In this document: positions 31,639 through 41,884 of the stretch, piece by piece
How the letters are laid out: each line of letters begins with the position of its first letter
Numbering within the stretch: the stretch's first letter is position 1
Assembly (NCBI GenBank): GCA_003164715.1
Contig: PLTZ01000076.1
Coordinates: 30,197-94,196 of the forward strand
Direction: 5' to 3'
DNA length: 64,000 bases
Source of the DNA: Opitutaceae bacterium
GTDB lineage: Bacteria; Verrucomicrobiota; Verrucomicrobiia; Opitutales; Opitutaceae
The notes under the pieces: model-generated
What the model saw: only the letters and a program-made list of their open reading frames with translations
Told to the model about the DNA's origin: nothing
The model's database searches: none
Program-made: the position numbers and the translations under genes

Positions 31639-34032
31639 TCACCCGAGCACGGCGACAATCTGGGCGCCGTCCCTGAGCAGCTTTTGGGGCACGGCGTTCC
31701 CGTCGACCCGCTTTCCGTCGACCGTGAGCGACTTCACGCCGCGGCACACCCCCGCGGGGTTCCTCACCTCGATGTGCACCCGCCTCCCGCGGAAATTGCG
31801 GATCGCCGAGAACCCCGGCCATGACTTGGGGATGCACGGATCGATGCGCAGGCCGCCGACCTCGGGCCGGATCCCGAGGATGTGCTGCGTGGCCGTGTAG
31901 TGGGCCCACGACGCCGTCCCCGAGAGCCAGGGGACCCGCGAGCGGCCGAACTTCTTCGACGCCGGCGCGTGCGTGCTCTGGCAGTGGACGTAGGGCTCAA
32001 TCTCGCGCAGCTCGGCGCGGCCGTTCTGTGCGGACGGCATGAACGCCCGGTAGTAGGCGTAGGCCTGGTCGCCGTCGCCGCGGGCGATCTCCGCAAGAAC
32101 CGCCCAGCTCTGGGTATGGCTGAAGATCCCCCCGTTCTCCTTGTTCCCGGGGTTGAAGAGGACCGCCCGCATCACCTTCACGGACGTCTTCGCAAAGGGC
32201 GGGTTGCACAGGGCCACGCCGTACTCCGAGGCCAGGAGCTCCCTTACGGCCCCGAGTGCGAGCTTTGCCTGCACCGGAGTCGCCGCGCCGGACATGACGG
32301 CCCAGCACTGCGTGTTGAGATAGATCCGGCCCTCCCGAGCCTTGCGCGTGCCGAAGACCTCGCCGTCCTCGCTGATCGCCCAGATAAACCAGCGGCCGTC
32401 CCAGCAGACCTTCGCGATCTTGCGGTCGAGTTTCTCCAGCTCGGCGAGCGCCCACCGGCGCTCGCCGGGCCTGCCGAGGCCGGCCGCGATCTCGGCGTAG
32501 GTCGCCAGGCCCAGCCTCAGCTGGAACGCGACGAAGACCGATTCCCCCTTGTAGCCCAGCTTGAGGCAGTCGTTCCAGTCGGCCAGGAGGCCGCACGGGA
32601 GCCCGTGCTTGCCGACCCGCCCGAGGTTGAACTCGAGGGCCCGGCGCAGGTGGCCAAAGACCGTCGCCCGGCCCCGGTCGGCGTACGGGACGACCTCGCG
32701 GTAGAACGCCGTGTCGCCCGTCTCGGCGACGTACGCCGGGATCGTGTTGAAGAACCACAGGCAGTCGTCGCTCCTGTAGTTCTGGGGCGGCGTCGGCCTC
32801 ATCCTTCCCGGTGCGTGCGACCAGGGGCGAATCTCGGGCTGGGCCCCCCCGGTCGCGTCCTGCCCCGAGAGCATGAGGACCAGCCGGCTTCGCACCTCCC
32901 TCGGCAGCATGCCCGCGACGCCGAGCATGTCCTGGACCGTGTCGCGGAAGCCGAAGCCGTCGCGCTGGTCGCCCGTGTACACGAGCGAGCATGAGCGGGA
33001 CCATTCGAAGGTCATCAGGGCGTTGTACGCGCCCCAGACGTTGGTCATGTGGTCGAAGTCCGGGTCGGGGGTCTTCACCTGCAGCGCGTCGAGGAGCCCG
33101 TGCCAGTGGCGCTTAAGTCTCCCGAGTTCGCGGTCGACGGCGTCCGCGGACGCAAAGCGCGCGCGCGTCCGCTTGGCGCGCGCGTGATCGCCTATCCCGA
33201 GGAGGACAAGGATGTCGGCCGAGGCCCCGGGGGCCAGCTCGAGGTCGCTCTGGATGGCGCCGCATCCGTTGTCCGAGAACTGCTCGTGGTTGCCGCAGGA
33301 GCCCCGCTCGACGGCCTCGGGCCGGTCGAACGACCTGTAGACGCCGAGGAACTTCTCCCGCTCGCAGTCAAAGCCGGCGATTGTCCCGCCGACCTGCGTC
33401 ATCCACCAATAGCGGGCCTGGTCCTTGTTCGCGAAGTTCTCCGGGTCGCGCGGCAGGCGGCGGCAGGAGGAGGCGAGGATGAACCCGTCTCGCCATACGG
33501 CGTCGGAGATGAACTGCGCGTACTGGAGGTTCAGCGTGTCCTGGATGAGGTTCCACTCCGTCGTGAACTCGCAGAACGAGAAGACGCTCAGGCGCCGCGC
33601 GCGGTCGCCGGCGTTGGTGACCCGAAGGCGCCAGTACTCGAACTCCTGGCCCAGCGGCACGAAGTACGTGGCCTCGCTGCGGATGCCCCGCCACTCGCTC
33701 TCGATGACCGCGTAGCCGAGGCCGAACCGCGTCCTTGTCCGGTATTCCTCAAGGGGCTTTCCGACCGGCTGCCACGCCGCGGACCAGAAGTCGCCCCCGT
33801 CCCTGTCCCGCAGGTAGAACTGGCGCCCGGGCATGTCCATCGGCACCGAGTTGTAGCGATGGCGCATGAACCGCCCCTCGGCCGGCGAGTGCGTGAAGCT
33901 GTAGCCGCCGGCGTTGTTCGTGATGATGGCCCCGTACCTGCGCGAGCCGAGGTAGTTGGACCACGCCCGGGGGGTGTCCGGGCGTGTGATCACGTATTCG
34001 CGGGCGTCGTCGTCAAAATGACCGAATTGCAT
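31639..34032 (-). CDS. Glycoside hydrolase family 94 phosphorylase (cellobiose/cellodextrin phosphorylase-like)
   Basis: 797 residues, the usual length, with no signal peptide, so cytoplasmic. It starts with the beta-sandwich typical of GH94 (MQFGHFDDDAREYVI, NAGGYSFTHSP), followed by the (alpha/alpha)6 barrel. The catalytic Asp lies in LLADWNDC (about 484-489); SRSCSLVYTGDQRDGFGFRDT and FKTSVKV-type phosphate-site segments are in place. GH94 enzymes split beta-linked disaccharides with phosphate, saving ATP. It is the first gene of the leftward unit with the esterase and isomerase. Confidence 0.92.
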   Translation of the reverse strand: MQFGHFDDDAREYVITRPDTPRAWSNYLGSRRYGAIITNNAGGYSFTHSPAEGRFMRHRYNSVPMDMPGRQFYLRDRDGGDFWSAAWQPVGKPLEEYRTRTRFGLGYAVIESEWRGIRSEATYFVPLGQEFEYWRLRVTNAGDRARRLSVFSFCEFTTEWNLIQDTLNLQYAQFISDAVWRDGFILASSCRRLPRDPENFANKDQARYWWMTQVGGTIAGFDCEREKFLGVYRSFDRPEAVERGSCGNHEQFSDNGCGAIQSDLELAPGASADILVLLGIGDHARAKRTRARFASADAVDRELGRLKRHWHGLLDALQVKTPDPDFDHMTNVWGAYNALMTFEWSRSCSLVYTGDQRDGFGFRDTVQDMLGVAGMLPREVRSRLVLMLSGQDATGGAQPEIRPWSHAPGRMRPTPPQNYRSDDCLWFFNTIPAYVAETGDTAFYREVVPYADRGRATVFGHLRRALEFNLGRVGKHGLPCGLLADWNDCLKLGYKGESVFVAFQLRLGLATYAEIAAGLGRPGERRWALAELEKLDRKIAKVCWDGRWFIWAISEDGEVFGTRKAREGRIYLNTQCWAVMSGAATPVQAKLALGAVRELLASEYGVALCNPPFAKTSVKVMRAVLFNPGNKENGGIFSHTQSWAVLAEIARGDGDQAYAYYRAFMPSAQNGRAELREIEPYVHCQSTHAPASKKFGRSRVPWLSGTASWAHYTATQHILGIRPEVGGLRIDPCIPKSWPGFSAIRNFRGRRVHIEVRNPAGVCRGVKSLTVDGKRVDGNAVPQKLLRDGAQIVAVLG

Positions 34033-34179
34033 GGGGAAAGGTGGGGGGCTTGGGGCCGCGTGTGCCCGACCCGGGTCGGCACGAATGAATTCCGACCATG
34101 ACGGAGCGAGGGCGCGTTGTCCATTCCCGGCGCGCCGCGCCATTGACGGCCGTGAGAGCGCCCATAGGCTCCTCGGCCG

Positions 34180-35286
34180 ATGCCCGACGGGACACGGAAG
34201 ACTCAATTGGATGGGCTGCGCGGATATGCAGCGATCGCGGTCGTGGTGTTCCATTCGATTTTGGACCGCGATCCGACCCTCAACCAACGGATCGTGCGCC
34301 CCCCGATCCAGGACGCGCACGGGTTCTACGACATCCTGACCAAGCTCGTCTTCATGGTGGTGAGCGGCGAGACGGCGGTCGTCGTTTTCTTTGTGCTGAG
34401 CGGCGCCGTTCTGTTTGAAAGCCTGAGGCAACGGCATGCCGGCCCCGTCGTGACGGCGATCGGGTTCTCGGTGAGGCGCGTCCTGCGGCTCTATCCCACG
34501 TTCTTTGTCTGCCTCTGCGGCTGCCTTGCCGCGTTCGCCATCTGCGGCGCCTATTCCTTCGAGGCCGGGCATTTCTGGCCGAACGCCCTGCTTTACGACT
34601 TCTCGGTCCTTGGCGCCTCCTGGACGCTGCAGGTGGAGTTTCTGGCGGTCCCGTTCATCCTGGTGGGTTTCTGGAGCTACCGGAAACTCGGCGTCATCGG
34701 GATTGCGACCACCTACGCGGTTTTCGCGACCCTCCTATGCGTCCCCTGGTTGCGGGCGCATTTTGTTTACTACCAACGATTCCTGTCATGCTTCGCCCTC
34801 GGCCTCCTCATCCCCACCGGTTTCGGGGCCCTGGTGGCCAGGATCCTGACAGCAAGAGCGTGGCCCGCCGTCCTCGTTGCGATGTTGGCCTCCCGGCACG
34901 TGATGGGGCTGCACTGGTGGTCGATGGATGCGGAGCAGATCCTGGCGGCGCTCCTCGTCACGCTTCTCTATTACGGGCGGGCGGGCGGCTTGGGCCGGTT
35001 CTTCATGCGGGGTGTCTCGCAATACCTGGGCCGCCTCAGCTACAGCCTCTATCTTTGCAACATTGTCTTTCTGATCCTCATGGAGCATTGGACGCGGGGA
35101 TTCGGGATCGTCCACAGCCACCCGCTGGAGTGGGGCATCGTCCTCGCGATCCCGATTCTCGCGGCGGCGATCGTGACGGCGCATTTCTCCGAGGCCCAGC
35201 TTGAGCGCCCGTCGATCGCGCTGGGCCGTCGCCTGACTCAGTTCTCCATCCAGCCGTCGCCGAATACCGCGGCCGCACCCGCGTAG
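34180..35286 (+). CDS. Membrane acyltransferase (acyltransferase 3/OafA family)
   Basis: 368 residues with about ten membrane segments. The N-terminal TQLDGLRGYAAIAVVVFH carries the family's conserved R and H, and FVLSGAVLFESLRQR with VRRVLRLYP follows. These enzymes O-acylate sugars of surface polysaccharides or other envelope glycans, using acyl-CoA on the inner face. It is divergent from the GH94 gene and not obviously in an operon. Confidence 0.9.
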   Translation: MPDGTRKTQLDGLRGYAAIAVVVFHSILDRDPTLNQRIVRPPIQDAHGFYDILTKLVFMVVSGETAVVVFFVLSGAVLFESLRQRHAGPVVTAIGFSVRRVLRLYPTFFVCLCGCLAAFAICGAYSFEAGHFWPNALLYDFSVLGASWTLQVEFLAVPFILVGFWSYRKLGVIGIATTYAVFATLLCVPWLRAHFVYYQRFLSCFALGLLIPTGFGALVARILTARAWPAVLVAMLASRHVMGLHWWSMDAEQILAALLVTLLYYGRAGGLGRFFMRGVSQYLGRLSYSLYLCNIVFLILMEHWTRGFGIVHSHPLEWGIVLAIPILAAAIVTAHFSEAQLERPSIALGRRLTQFSIQPSPNTAAAPA

Positions 35287-35319
35287 TAGCGGCCCGGGAG
35301 GCGCCCCGGCCGCGCCAGG

Positions 35320-35691
35320 CTATGCGGTCGCCTCACGCATCCAGCCCAGGTAGCCGGCGAATCCCCGCTCAATGCGAACGGAGATGATCTCGGGAATCTG
35401 GTAGTCATGGTTCTCAAGAATCACCCTCTCAATCCGTTCAAAATCCCGGGCCCTCGCCTTAATGAGCATGAGATTCTCGCGGGCCCGCGCACGACTGCCC
35501 TTCCACGTGTAGAAGCTCCTGATCGGGAGCACCTGGATGCAGGCGGCGAGCTTCCCGCCCAGGAGGGCGCCGATGATTCTCGAGCCCGTCCGGGCCCTGG
35601 AGTAGGATGTGACGACGACGCAGTAACGGGTGCTCAAGATCTTCCCGGGTTTCGCCTTGGGCGCTCTTTTTGCAGCATGGCCAGTTGTCAT
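35320..35691 (-). CDS. cutA: CutA1-like divalent-cation tolerance protein
   Basis: 123 residues. The core from residue 22 on (YCVVVTSYSRARTGSRII, LAACIQVLPIRSFYTWKG, RENLMLIKARA, NHDYQIPEIISV) is the complete CutA1 fold, which forms a very stable trimer. The first 20 residues are a lysine/alanine-rich extension; no later ATG is suitable. Its cellular role (metal tolerance or signalling) remains debated. Confidence 0.93.
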   Translation of the reverse strand: MTTGHAAKRAPKAKPGKILSTRYCVVVTSYSRARTGSRIIGALLGGKLAACIQVLPIRSFYTWKGSRARARENLMLIKARARDFERIERVILENHDYQIPEIISVRIERGFAGYLGWMREATA

Positions 35692-35720
35692 GGATCCTCA
35701 AGTTGGGCATACTGCCGCCG

Positions 35721-36464
35721 ATGAAAAGGAAACTCTATCTGATAGTCGGGGCGGCGGCCGTGCTGCTCATCGCCGGGTACCTGGGCGTCACGTTCTTCTT
35801 GGGCTCGATCGTGAAGGCGGGCGTAAACCGATTTGCTCCTCTGATCACCCAGACCCAGGTCCACCTTGACGGGGCCCGCCTCTCGCCGCTTTCCGGGGGC
35901 GGGACGCTGAAAGGGCTGTTCATCGGCAACCCCGCCGGCTGGTCCGGGGACAAGGCGTTCTTCATCGGCAGGATTCACGTCGAGATAGAGCCCGGTTCGA
36001 TCTTCAGCGACTGCGTCGTCCTGGACGACGTCTCGATCGACAGCCCGGAATTCGTGTACGAGACCAAGCTCGTCTCAAGCAACATCGGGGACATCCTGAA
36101 GAACATCGAGGGCTCGTCCGCCGAGGAGGCGAAGAGCGGCCAGGCGGCGGCCGGGCAGGCCAAGGCGAGGAAGTTCGTCATCCGGCATCTTGCGCTCACC
36201 AACGGCCGGCTGACTCTGGGAGTCGGGCCCACGGCGTTGACGCTCCCGATGCCGCCCCTCACGCTTCACGACATCGGCACCAAGGAAGGGGGGATTGCCC
36301 CGGCCGCGCTGGCGTTCACGGTGATGCGCAGCGTGACCGGTAGCATCGTGAGCACGACGGCGAACGCAGCCGCCAAGATCGTGCCCACCATGGGCGCTGC
36401 CGCGGGCAACAGCGCGAAATCCGCGGGCGACGCGCTGAAGGGTCTTCTCAGCGGCAAGAAGTGA
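35721..36464 (+). CDS. AsmA-like membrane-anchored conserved hypothetical protein
   Basis: 247 residues from the ATG at MKRKLYLIV. A single membrane segment (residues 5-27) is followed by a domain whose layout (DGARLSPLSGGGTLKGLFIGNPAGWSG, VEIEPGSIFSDCVVLDDVSIDSPEF) recalls the start of AsmA/DUF748-type envelope proteins. An Ala/Gly/Lys-rich stretch at about 130-150 is followed by a further beta segment. No enzymatic motif. It probably sits in the periplasm anchored to the inner membrane. Confidence 0.65.
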   Translation: MKRKLYLIVGAAAVLLIAGYLGVTFFLGSIVKAGVNRFAPLITQTQVHLDGARLSPLSGGGTLKGLFIGNPAGWSGDKAFFIGRIHVEIEPGSIFSDCVVLDDVSIDSPEFVYETKLVSSNIGDILKNIEGSSAEEAKSGQAAAGQAKARKFVIRHLALTNGRLTLGVGPTALTLPMPPLTLHDIGTKEGGIAPAALAFTVMRSVTGSIVSTTANAAAKIVPTMGAAAGNSAKSAGDALKGLLSGKK

Positions 36465-36465
36465 T

Positions 36466-36483
36466 CGGGGCCGCGCAGCCCCG
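36466..36483. terminator. Short GC hairpin between convergent genes
   Basis: CGGGGC and GCCCCG pair around a 6-nt loop just after the stop of the AsmA-like gene and ahead of the stop of the copper ATPase gene. No U-run follows, so termination function is only plausible. Confidence 0.35.
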
Positions 36484-36492
36484 GATGGCGGC

Positions 36493-38523
36493 CTAGAGCC
36501 GGACCCGGCGCAGGCGCAGCCCGTTTGAGACCACGGTGATCGAGCTCAGGCTCATCGCCGCGCCCGCCAGCATCGGGCTCAACAGCCATCCGGTGAGCGG
36601 GAAGAGCGCGCCTGCGGCGACGGGAATGCCGGCGAGGTTGTAGGCGAAGGCCCAGAAGAGGTTCTCCTTGATGTTGCGGAGCGTGGCGCGGCTCAGCCTA
36701 ACGGCCCGGACGAGAGCGGCCAGGTCGCCCTGAAGCAGGACGAGCCCCGCGCTGTTCATGGCGATGTCCGTGCCGGTGCCCATCGCGACGCCGACATCGG
36801 CTTCGGCCAGGGCCGGGGCGTCGTTGAGCCCGTCGCCCACGAAGGCGACGAGGCCGCCGCGGGTGCGGTACTCCCGGACCAGCTCCTGTTTTCGGGCCGG
36901 GGTCACCGCCGCGTGGCAGCCGTCCAGCCCGAGGCTCGCCGCGACGGGGCGAGCGGCGGACTCGCGGTCGCCCGTCACCATGACGACGAAGAGTCCCATG
37001 CGCTGAAGCTCACGGATCGCGGCGGGCGTAGAGGGCCTCAGCGTGTCGGCCATCGAAAGCGTGCCGGCGCCCCGGCCGTCCACGGTGACACTGACCAGGG
37101 TGTCCGTGGAGGCGGCATCGACGTCGGGTGCGGCGCGCGAGACGGCCACGAGTCGACCGGCGACGCGCGCGCGGACGCCGACCCCGGGTTCGGCGGCGAA
37201 GCCGGTCGCGGGCTCGCGCGCGATCCCCCTCTCGGCGGCCGCGGCGACGATGGCGCGCGCCAGCGGATGCTCGCTCGGGGATTCGGCGGAGGCGGCGAGC
37301 CCGAGCACTTCGGCCTCGGCGAATCCCTGCGCGGGGATGACGCGGACAAGCCGGGGCCGGCCCGCGGTGAGGGTTCCCGTCTTGTCGATCAGCACCGTGC
37401 CGGCCGAGGCCAGGCGCTCGAGGGCCGCGGCGTCCTTCACGAGTATGCCCGCCCGCGCACCCCTGCCGATGGCGGTGACGACCGAGACCGGCGTCGCCAG
37501 GCCGAGCGCGCACGGGCAGGCGATGATGAGGACCGCGACGGAGTTGAGGAGCGCGTAGATGAACCGGGGATCGGGTCCGAAGAGGAGCCACGCAAAGAAC
37601 GTGATCGCCGCGAGCGCGGCCACGGTGGGCACAAACCACGAGGAGATCCGGTCGGCGAGGCGCGCGATGGGCGGCTGGCCCTCGCGGGCCTGGTCGACGA
37701 GGCGGATGATCTGGGCAAGAAGCGTGTCGCGGCCGACGCGATCGGCGCGCATGACAAACGTCCCGTTGGTGTTGACGGTCCCCGCGCTGGCCCGGTCGCC
37801 CGGGCCCTTGGCGATTGCCGTGGGCTCGCCGGTCAGCATCGACTCATCTAGCTCGCTGGCCCCTTCGGCCAGCACGCCGTCGACGGGAATGTGCTCGCCC
37901 GGGCGCACCCGCAGGCGGTCCCCCGGCAGCACCGCCCCCACCGGCACGTCACTCTCGGTGCCGTCGGTGGCGAGCCGGTGCGCGACCTTCGGGGCAAGGT
38001 CGAGAAGGCCCCTGATGGCGGCGTCTGTCCGCGCATGGGCGCGCTGCTCCAGGATCTGGCCGAGGAGCACGACCGTCGTGATGAACGCGGTCGCCTCGAA
38101 GTAGAGGGGGACGCCGTGGGACGTCCGGAAGGCGGCCGGAAACGAGCCGCCGAACAGCACCGCAAGCACGCTGTAGACGTAGGCCGCCCCGGTTCCCGTG
38201 ACCGTGAGCGTGAACATGTTGGTGTCGCGCTCGCGCAGGGAGGCCCACCATCGGCGGATGAAGAACGCGCCGCTCCAGAAGAAGACCGGCGTCGTGAGGG
38301 CGAGCTGCGCCCAAGCGAGGGCGCGCGCGTCGGCGCCGTGGAGAAGGTGCGGCGCCACCATCGGCCCCATGGCGATGGCCATCACCGGGACCGTGAGCGC
38401 GGCGCCGACATAGAAGCGGCGCCGCAGCACCCGCTCATCGGGCAGTCCCATGTAGACGGGATCATTCGGCGCGGGCCCGGCGGAGTTCGCTGCGGTCGGA
38501 GGGGTGTCCTGCTCTTTAGGCAT
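36493..38523 (-). CDS. Copper-type heavy-metal P1B-ATPase
   Basis: 676 residues. Diagnostic motifs: IACPCALG (CPC metal-transport site), [11 protein letters not shown] (phosphorylated Asp), SEHPLARAI (P1B SEHPL), and [16 protein letters not shown] motif marks the actuator domain. CPC plus SEHPL places it in the Cu+/Ag+ export group (CopA-like). The N-terminus has no CxxC metal-binding domain and only weak His content, so metal would have to come from a separate chaperone; none is encoded nearby. Confidence 0.93.
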   Translation of the reverse strand: MPKEQDTPPTAANSAGPAPNDPVYMGLPDERVLRRRFYVGAALTVPVMAIAMGPMVAPHLLHGADARALAWAQLALTTPVFFWSGAFFIRRWWASLRERDTNMFTLTVTGTGAAYVYSVLAVLFGGSFPAAFRTSHGVPLYFEATAFITTVVLLGQILEQRAHARTDAAIRGLLDLAPKVAHRLATDGTESDVPVGAVLPGDRLRVRPGEHIPVDGVLAEGASELDESMLTGEPTAIAKGPGDRASAGTVNTNGTFVMRADRVGRDTLLAQIIRLVDQAREGQPPIARLADRISSWFVPTVAALAAITFFAWLLFGPDPRFIYALLNSVAVLIIACPCALGLATPVSVVTAIGRGARAGILVKDAAALERLASAGTVLIDKTGTLTAGRPRLVRVIPAQGFAEAEVLGLAASAESPSEHPLARAIVAAAAERGIAREPATGFAAEPGVGVRARVAGRLVAVSRAAPDVDAASTDTLVSVTVDGRGAGTLSMADTLRPSTPAAIRELQRMGLFVVMVTGDRESAARPVAASLGLDGCHAAVTPARKQELVREYRTRGGLVAFVGDGLNDAPALAEADVGVAMGTGTDIAMNSAGLVLLQGDLAALVRAVRLSRATLRNIKENLFWAFAYNLAGIPVAAGALFPLTGWLLSPMLAGAAMSLSSITVVSNGLRLRRVRL

Positions 38524-38808
38524 GAGTCTAGCATCAACTATGTGCCTGGCTTAAGCAAAGGCGAGGGCGAGACAGATTGCCGTGGTGCGCCGGGGGGAAG
38601 GCGATGCGTCCGCAAATCCATGGCCCGCGTCGGCGCCCCCTTGATCCCAAGCGGCGCGCGAATAGCGGTTTTGCCGCGGACGGATGTCATCCTCTGGTGA
38701 CGGCGCTCCGCACTCCAGGCGGCCCGTCCCGAAAATCCCGAAAGATCACCCAATACCAGCCGCCAAGGCCTCCCGTTCACGCGACGACCCCCGCCGGCCC
38801 CGAAGAAC

Positions 38809-41800
38809 ATGAAACACATGACAATTCCGAGCAGAGTCGCGTTTCGCCTCCTTGCGTGCTGCGCGCTCACAATCCCGGCGGCCGCCGCGTGGGCGCAAAG
38901 CCTGCAGATCATGACACTTGCGGGCGCCGCTCAAGTCTCAGGCAGTTCCGATGGAGCGGGAAGCGCCGCCCGATTCAACCTTCCCCAGGGCGTCGCCGTG
39001 GACACGTCCGGAAACATCTACGTCGTCGATTGCCGGAATTGCACCATCCGCAAGGTGACGCCGGCGGGCGTGGTGACAACGATCGCAGGGACGGCTGGCG
39101 TCGCGGGCAGCGCGGACGGCACCGGGTCCGCCGCGGGGTTTCGATATCCGCTCGGCATCGCGGCGGATTCCAACGGCAACCTTTACGTCACCGACTCCGG
39201 GAACAACACGATAAGGATGATCACGCCGGCGGGCGCCGTGACCACGCTGGTCGGAACCGCGGGCGCAGCGGGATCCGCGGACGGTACCGGTTCGAGCGCG
39301 CGGTTCAACAATCCCTGGTCCATTGCGGTGGACTCGGCGGCCAATCTCTACGTTGCGGACACGAACAACCACGCCATCCGCAAGATTTCGCCGGCGGGCG
39401 CGGTCACGACCCTTGCGGGGACACCCGGCGTTCCCGGTGGCGCCGACGGCGCAGGAGCCGGCGCGAGCTTCAGGTCTCCCGAGGGAGTGGCCGTCGACGG
39501 GTCGGGTAACGTCTATGTCGCCGATACCGTGAACCACACCATCCGCAAGGTGACCCCTGCCGGGCTTGTCTCGACCTTGGCCGGGACGGCGGGCCTCTAC
39601 GGATATGTGGATGGAACGGGCTCCAGCGCACGGTTCGACCTGCCCGCGGCCCTTGCCGTCGACGGGTCGGGCAACGTCTACGTGGCGGACAGCGTCAACT
39701 GCCTGGTCCGCATGATCACGCCAGCGGGAGTCGTGACGACTCTCGCTGGAGACGCGGATACCTACGGAAGCGCCGATGGAACGGGCGCGAATGCGCGTTT
39801 AGACTACGATCAGGGAATCGCCGTTGACGGGGCGGGCGACGTCTACATCGCCGACTCGGACAATGACACGCTGCGAAAGGGCGTGGCGAGCGGCGTGCCC
39901 TCGATCGGCACGCCCCCCTTGACGCAGTCGATTGGCGTCGGCAACGCCGTCACGTTCACGGTCAAGGCAAGCAGCGCGACGCAGCTCTCCTACCAATGGA
40001 GCTTCAACGGCAAGCCGATTTCCGGCGCGGCCTCCTCGACGTACACGCCGCCGCCGGTGCAGCTCTCGGACCAGGGCCTTTACTCCGTCGCGGTCAGCAA
40101 TTCGGTCGGCACGACGGTCGGCGCCGCTTCGCTTACGGCGACCTACGCCCACGACGCGACCTACTCCTTCGACAGCTGGACCGCATCGACGATCCTGCCG
40201 ACGGGCACGACGTACTCGGCGGTCGCCTACGACGGCAGCAACTTCCTGGCCGTGGGGCTTGATGGGACTGCCTACTATTCGCCAGACGGCTCCGGCTGGT
40301 ACGCGTCGGCAAGCAACGGCCCCCCCGGACAGGCGTGGGGCCAGCTCAACTCGGTCATCAACGTGCCCGGCAAGAACATACTGGTCGCCGTCGGCAACGG
40401 AGGCGCGGTCGTGACGTATTCGAGCGGAACGTACTATGGTTCTCTGCAGACCTCCGGCACGACCAACCTCCTGACGGGGATCACCATCGGAAACGGCTCG
40501 CTCGTGGCGGTGGGCTACGGCGGTGCGTGCATCGTTTCGGACCTCACCGCAAGCGCGTGGGCGCCGGCCTCGACGGGCACCGCCCAGAACCTGAACGCCG
40601 TCGCCTACGGAAACGGCACCTTTGTCGCCGTCGGCCTGAACGGGACCCTGGTCACCTCGAGTGACGGTTCGAAGTGGACCTCCCAGCAATCCCCCACCGC
40701 GGGCAACCTCTACGGCATCGCCTATGGTGAGCGGGGCTTCGTGGCCGTGGGCGACAACGGAGGGATCTTCACTTCACCCGACGGCGTCCTCTGGCTGCAG
40801 CAGGCCACTCCTACGAGCGCCGTGCTCGTCCGGGTCGCCTACGGGGACGGGACGTTCGTCGCCGTCGGCCTCTCCGGCACCCTCGTGACGTCGCTGGACG
40901 AGGGTGTCACCTGGACAAGCCAGAATTCCGGCACCGCAGCGCGCCTTGACGGCGTCACGCTCGGGCAGGACTCGTTCGTCCTGGTGGGCGTCGGCGGCGT
41001 CGTTTCGATCTCCGGCGCGGCGAACCCGAGCCGGATCATCAACCTGTCGGCCCGCGCAACCGTCGGTACCGGCGGGAACATACTGATTGCCGGCTTCGTT
41101 GTGAACGGAACGGGCTCAAAGCAGATCCTCCTGCGCGGCGTGGGCCCTACGCTGGCCCAGTTCGGCATCACCCAGGTCCTTCCGCAGTCCCATCTGGCTC
41201 TCATGAGCCAAACCGCTAGCACGATCGCGGCCAACAGCGCCTGGGGTGGGGGAACCTCTCTCTTGCAGGCCTTCACCGCGGTCGGGGCTTTCCCGCTCGC
41301 TCCGAACTCCGCCGACGCGGCCCTGCTGCAGGGCCTCGGGGCAGGCGCCTACACCGCCCAGCTGAGTGGCGTGTCCAACACGACGGGAGTGGGGCTCGCA
41401 GAGATCTACGACGCCGACAGCGGGCCGACCGCGGCGCACCTGAGCAACATCTCCGCCCGGGCCTCGGTGGGCACCGGGAGCAATGTCCTCATCGCGGGAT
41501 TCGTCATCTCGGGCAACACGCCTGAGACGGTCCTCATTCGCGGCATCGGCCCGGCGCTCGGACGGTTCGGGGTCAGCGGCTCGCTCGCCGCCCCCGAGCT
41601 GGTGCTCTACGATTCCGGCAACAACACGCTTCAGACCAACAGCGGGTGGGGCGGAGGCGCGAGCCTTGCCCAGGCGTTCGCAAGCGTCGGGGCGTTCTCG
41701 CTGGCGGCCAATTCGGCGGACGCAGCGATCCTGGTCACGCTTCCGCCCGGGGCTTACACGGCCGAAGTGAGCGGCGTGAACGGCTCGACCGGCGTGGGCC

Positions 41801-41826
41801 TAGCGGAGATCTACGAGGTTCGGTGA
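38809..41826 (+). CDS. Exported NHL-repeat/Ig-like/Ycf48-like surface protein
   Basis: 1005 residues with a Sec signal ending at AAAAWAQ (about 30). Residues 35-360 are at least five NHL propeller repeats (ARFNLPQGVAVD, NIYVVDCRNCTIRKVTPAGVVTTIAG type). About 375-445 is an Ig-like module (YQWSFNGKPISGA). About 455-740 contains BNR/Ycf48-like repeats (YGNGTFVAVGLNGTLVTSSDG). The C-terminus carries two copies of a roughly 130-residue repeat (SARxxVGTGxNxLIAGFVxxG, LIRGxGPxLGRFGV, AEIY). No sortase, PEP-CTERM or barrel anchor is seen. It is probably secreted or cell-surface; the ligand is unknown. Confidence 0.85.
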   Translation: MKHMTIPSRVAFRLLACCALTIPAAAAWAQSLQIMTLAGAAQVSGSSDGAGSAARFNLPQGVAVDTSGNIYVVDCRNCTIRKVTPAGVVTTIAGTAGVAGSADGTGSAAGFRYPLGIAADSNGNLYVTDSGNNTIRMITPAGAVTTLVGTAGAAGSADGTGSSARFNNPWSIAVDSAANLYVADTNNHAIRKISPAGAVTTLAGTPGVPGGADGAGAGASFRSPEGVAVDGSGNVYVADTVNHTIRKVTPAGLVSTLAGTAGLYGYVDGTGSSARFDLPAALAVDGSGNVYVADSVNCLVRMITPAGVVTTLAGDADTYGSADGTGANARLDYDQGIAVDGAGDVYIADSDNDTLRKGVASGVPSIGTPPLTQSIGVGNAVTFTVKASSATQLSYQWSFNGKPISGAASSTYTPPPVQLSDQGLYSVAVSNSVGTTVGAASLTATYAHDATYSFDSWTASTILPTGTTYSAVAYDGSNFLAVGLDGTAYYSPDGSGWYASASNGPPGQAWGQLNSVINVPGKNILVAVGNGGAVVTYSSGTYYGSLQTSGTTNLLTGITIGNGSLVAVGYGGACIVSDLTASAWAPASTGTAQNLNAVAYGNGTFVAVGLNGTLVTSSDGSKWTSQQSPTAGNLYGIAYGERGFVAVGDNGGIFTSPDGVLWLQQATPTSAVLVRVAYGDGTFVAVGLSGTLVTSLDEGVTWTSQNSGTAARLDGVTLGQDSFVLVGVGGVVSISGAANPSRIINLSARATVGTGGNILIAGFVVNGTGSKQILLRGVGPTLAQFGITQVLPQSHLALMSQTASTIAANSAWGGGTSLLQAFTAVGAFPLAPNSADAALLQGLGAGAYTAQLSGVSNTTGVGLAEIYDADSGPTAAHLSNISARASVGTGSNVLIAGFVISGNTPETVLIRGIGPALGRFGVSGSLAAPELVLYDSGNNTLQTNSGWGGGASLAQAFASVGAFSLAANSADAAILVTLPPGAYTAEVSGVNGSTGVGLAEIYEVR

Positions 41827-41845
41827 CCCTTGGGTGTTGGGGCAG

Positions 41846-41878
41846 ACCCGCGGCCAGAAATGCCGGCCGCGGGTTCTT
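41846..41878 (+). terminator. Strong terminator hairpin after the NHL-repeat gene
   Basis: ACCCGCGGCC (41846-41855) and GGCCGCGGGT (41865-41874) form a perfect 10-bp stem with a 9-nt loop, followed by TTCTT. It lies between two convergent genes and is a good intrinsic terminator for the rightward gene. Confidence 0.75.
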
Positions 41879-41884
41879 GGTATC

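Noticed and set aside
38900..39900. Periodic DNA similarity, considered as satellite repeats
   Set aside because: Explained by NHL protein repeats.
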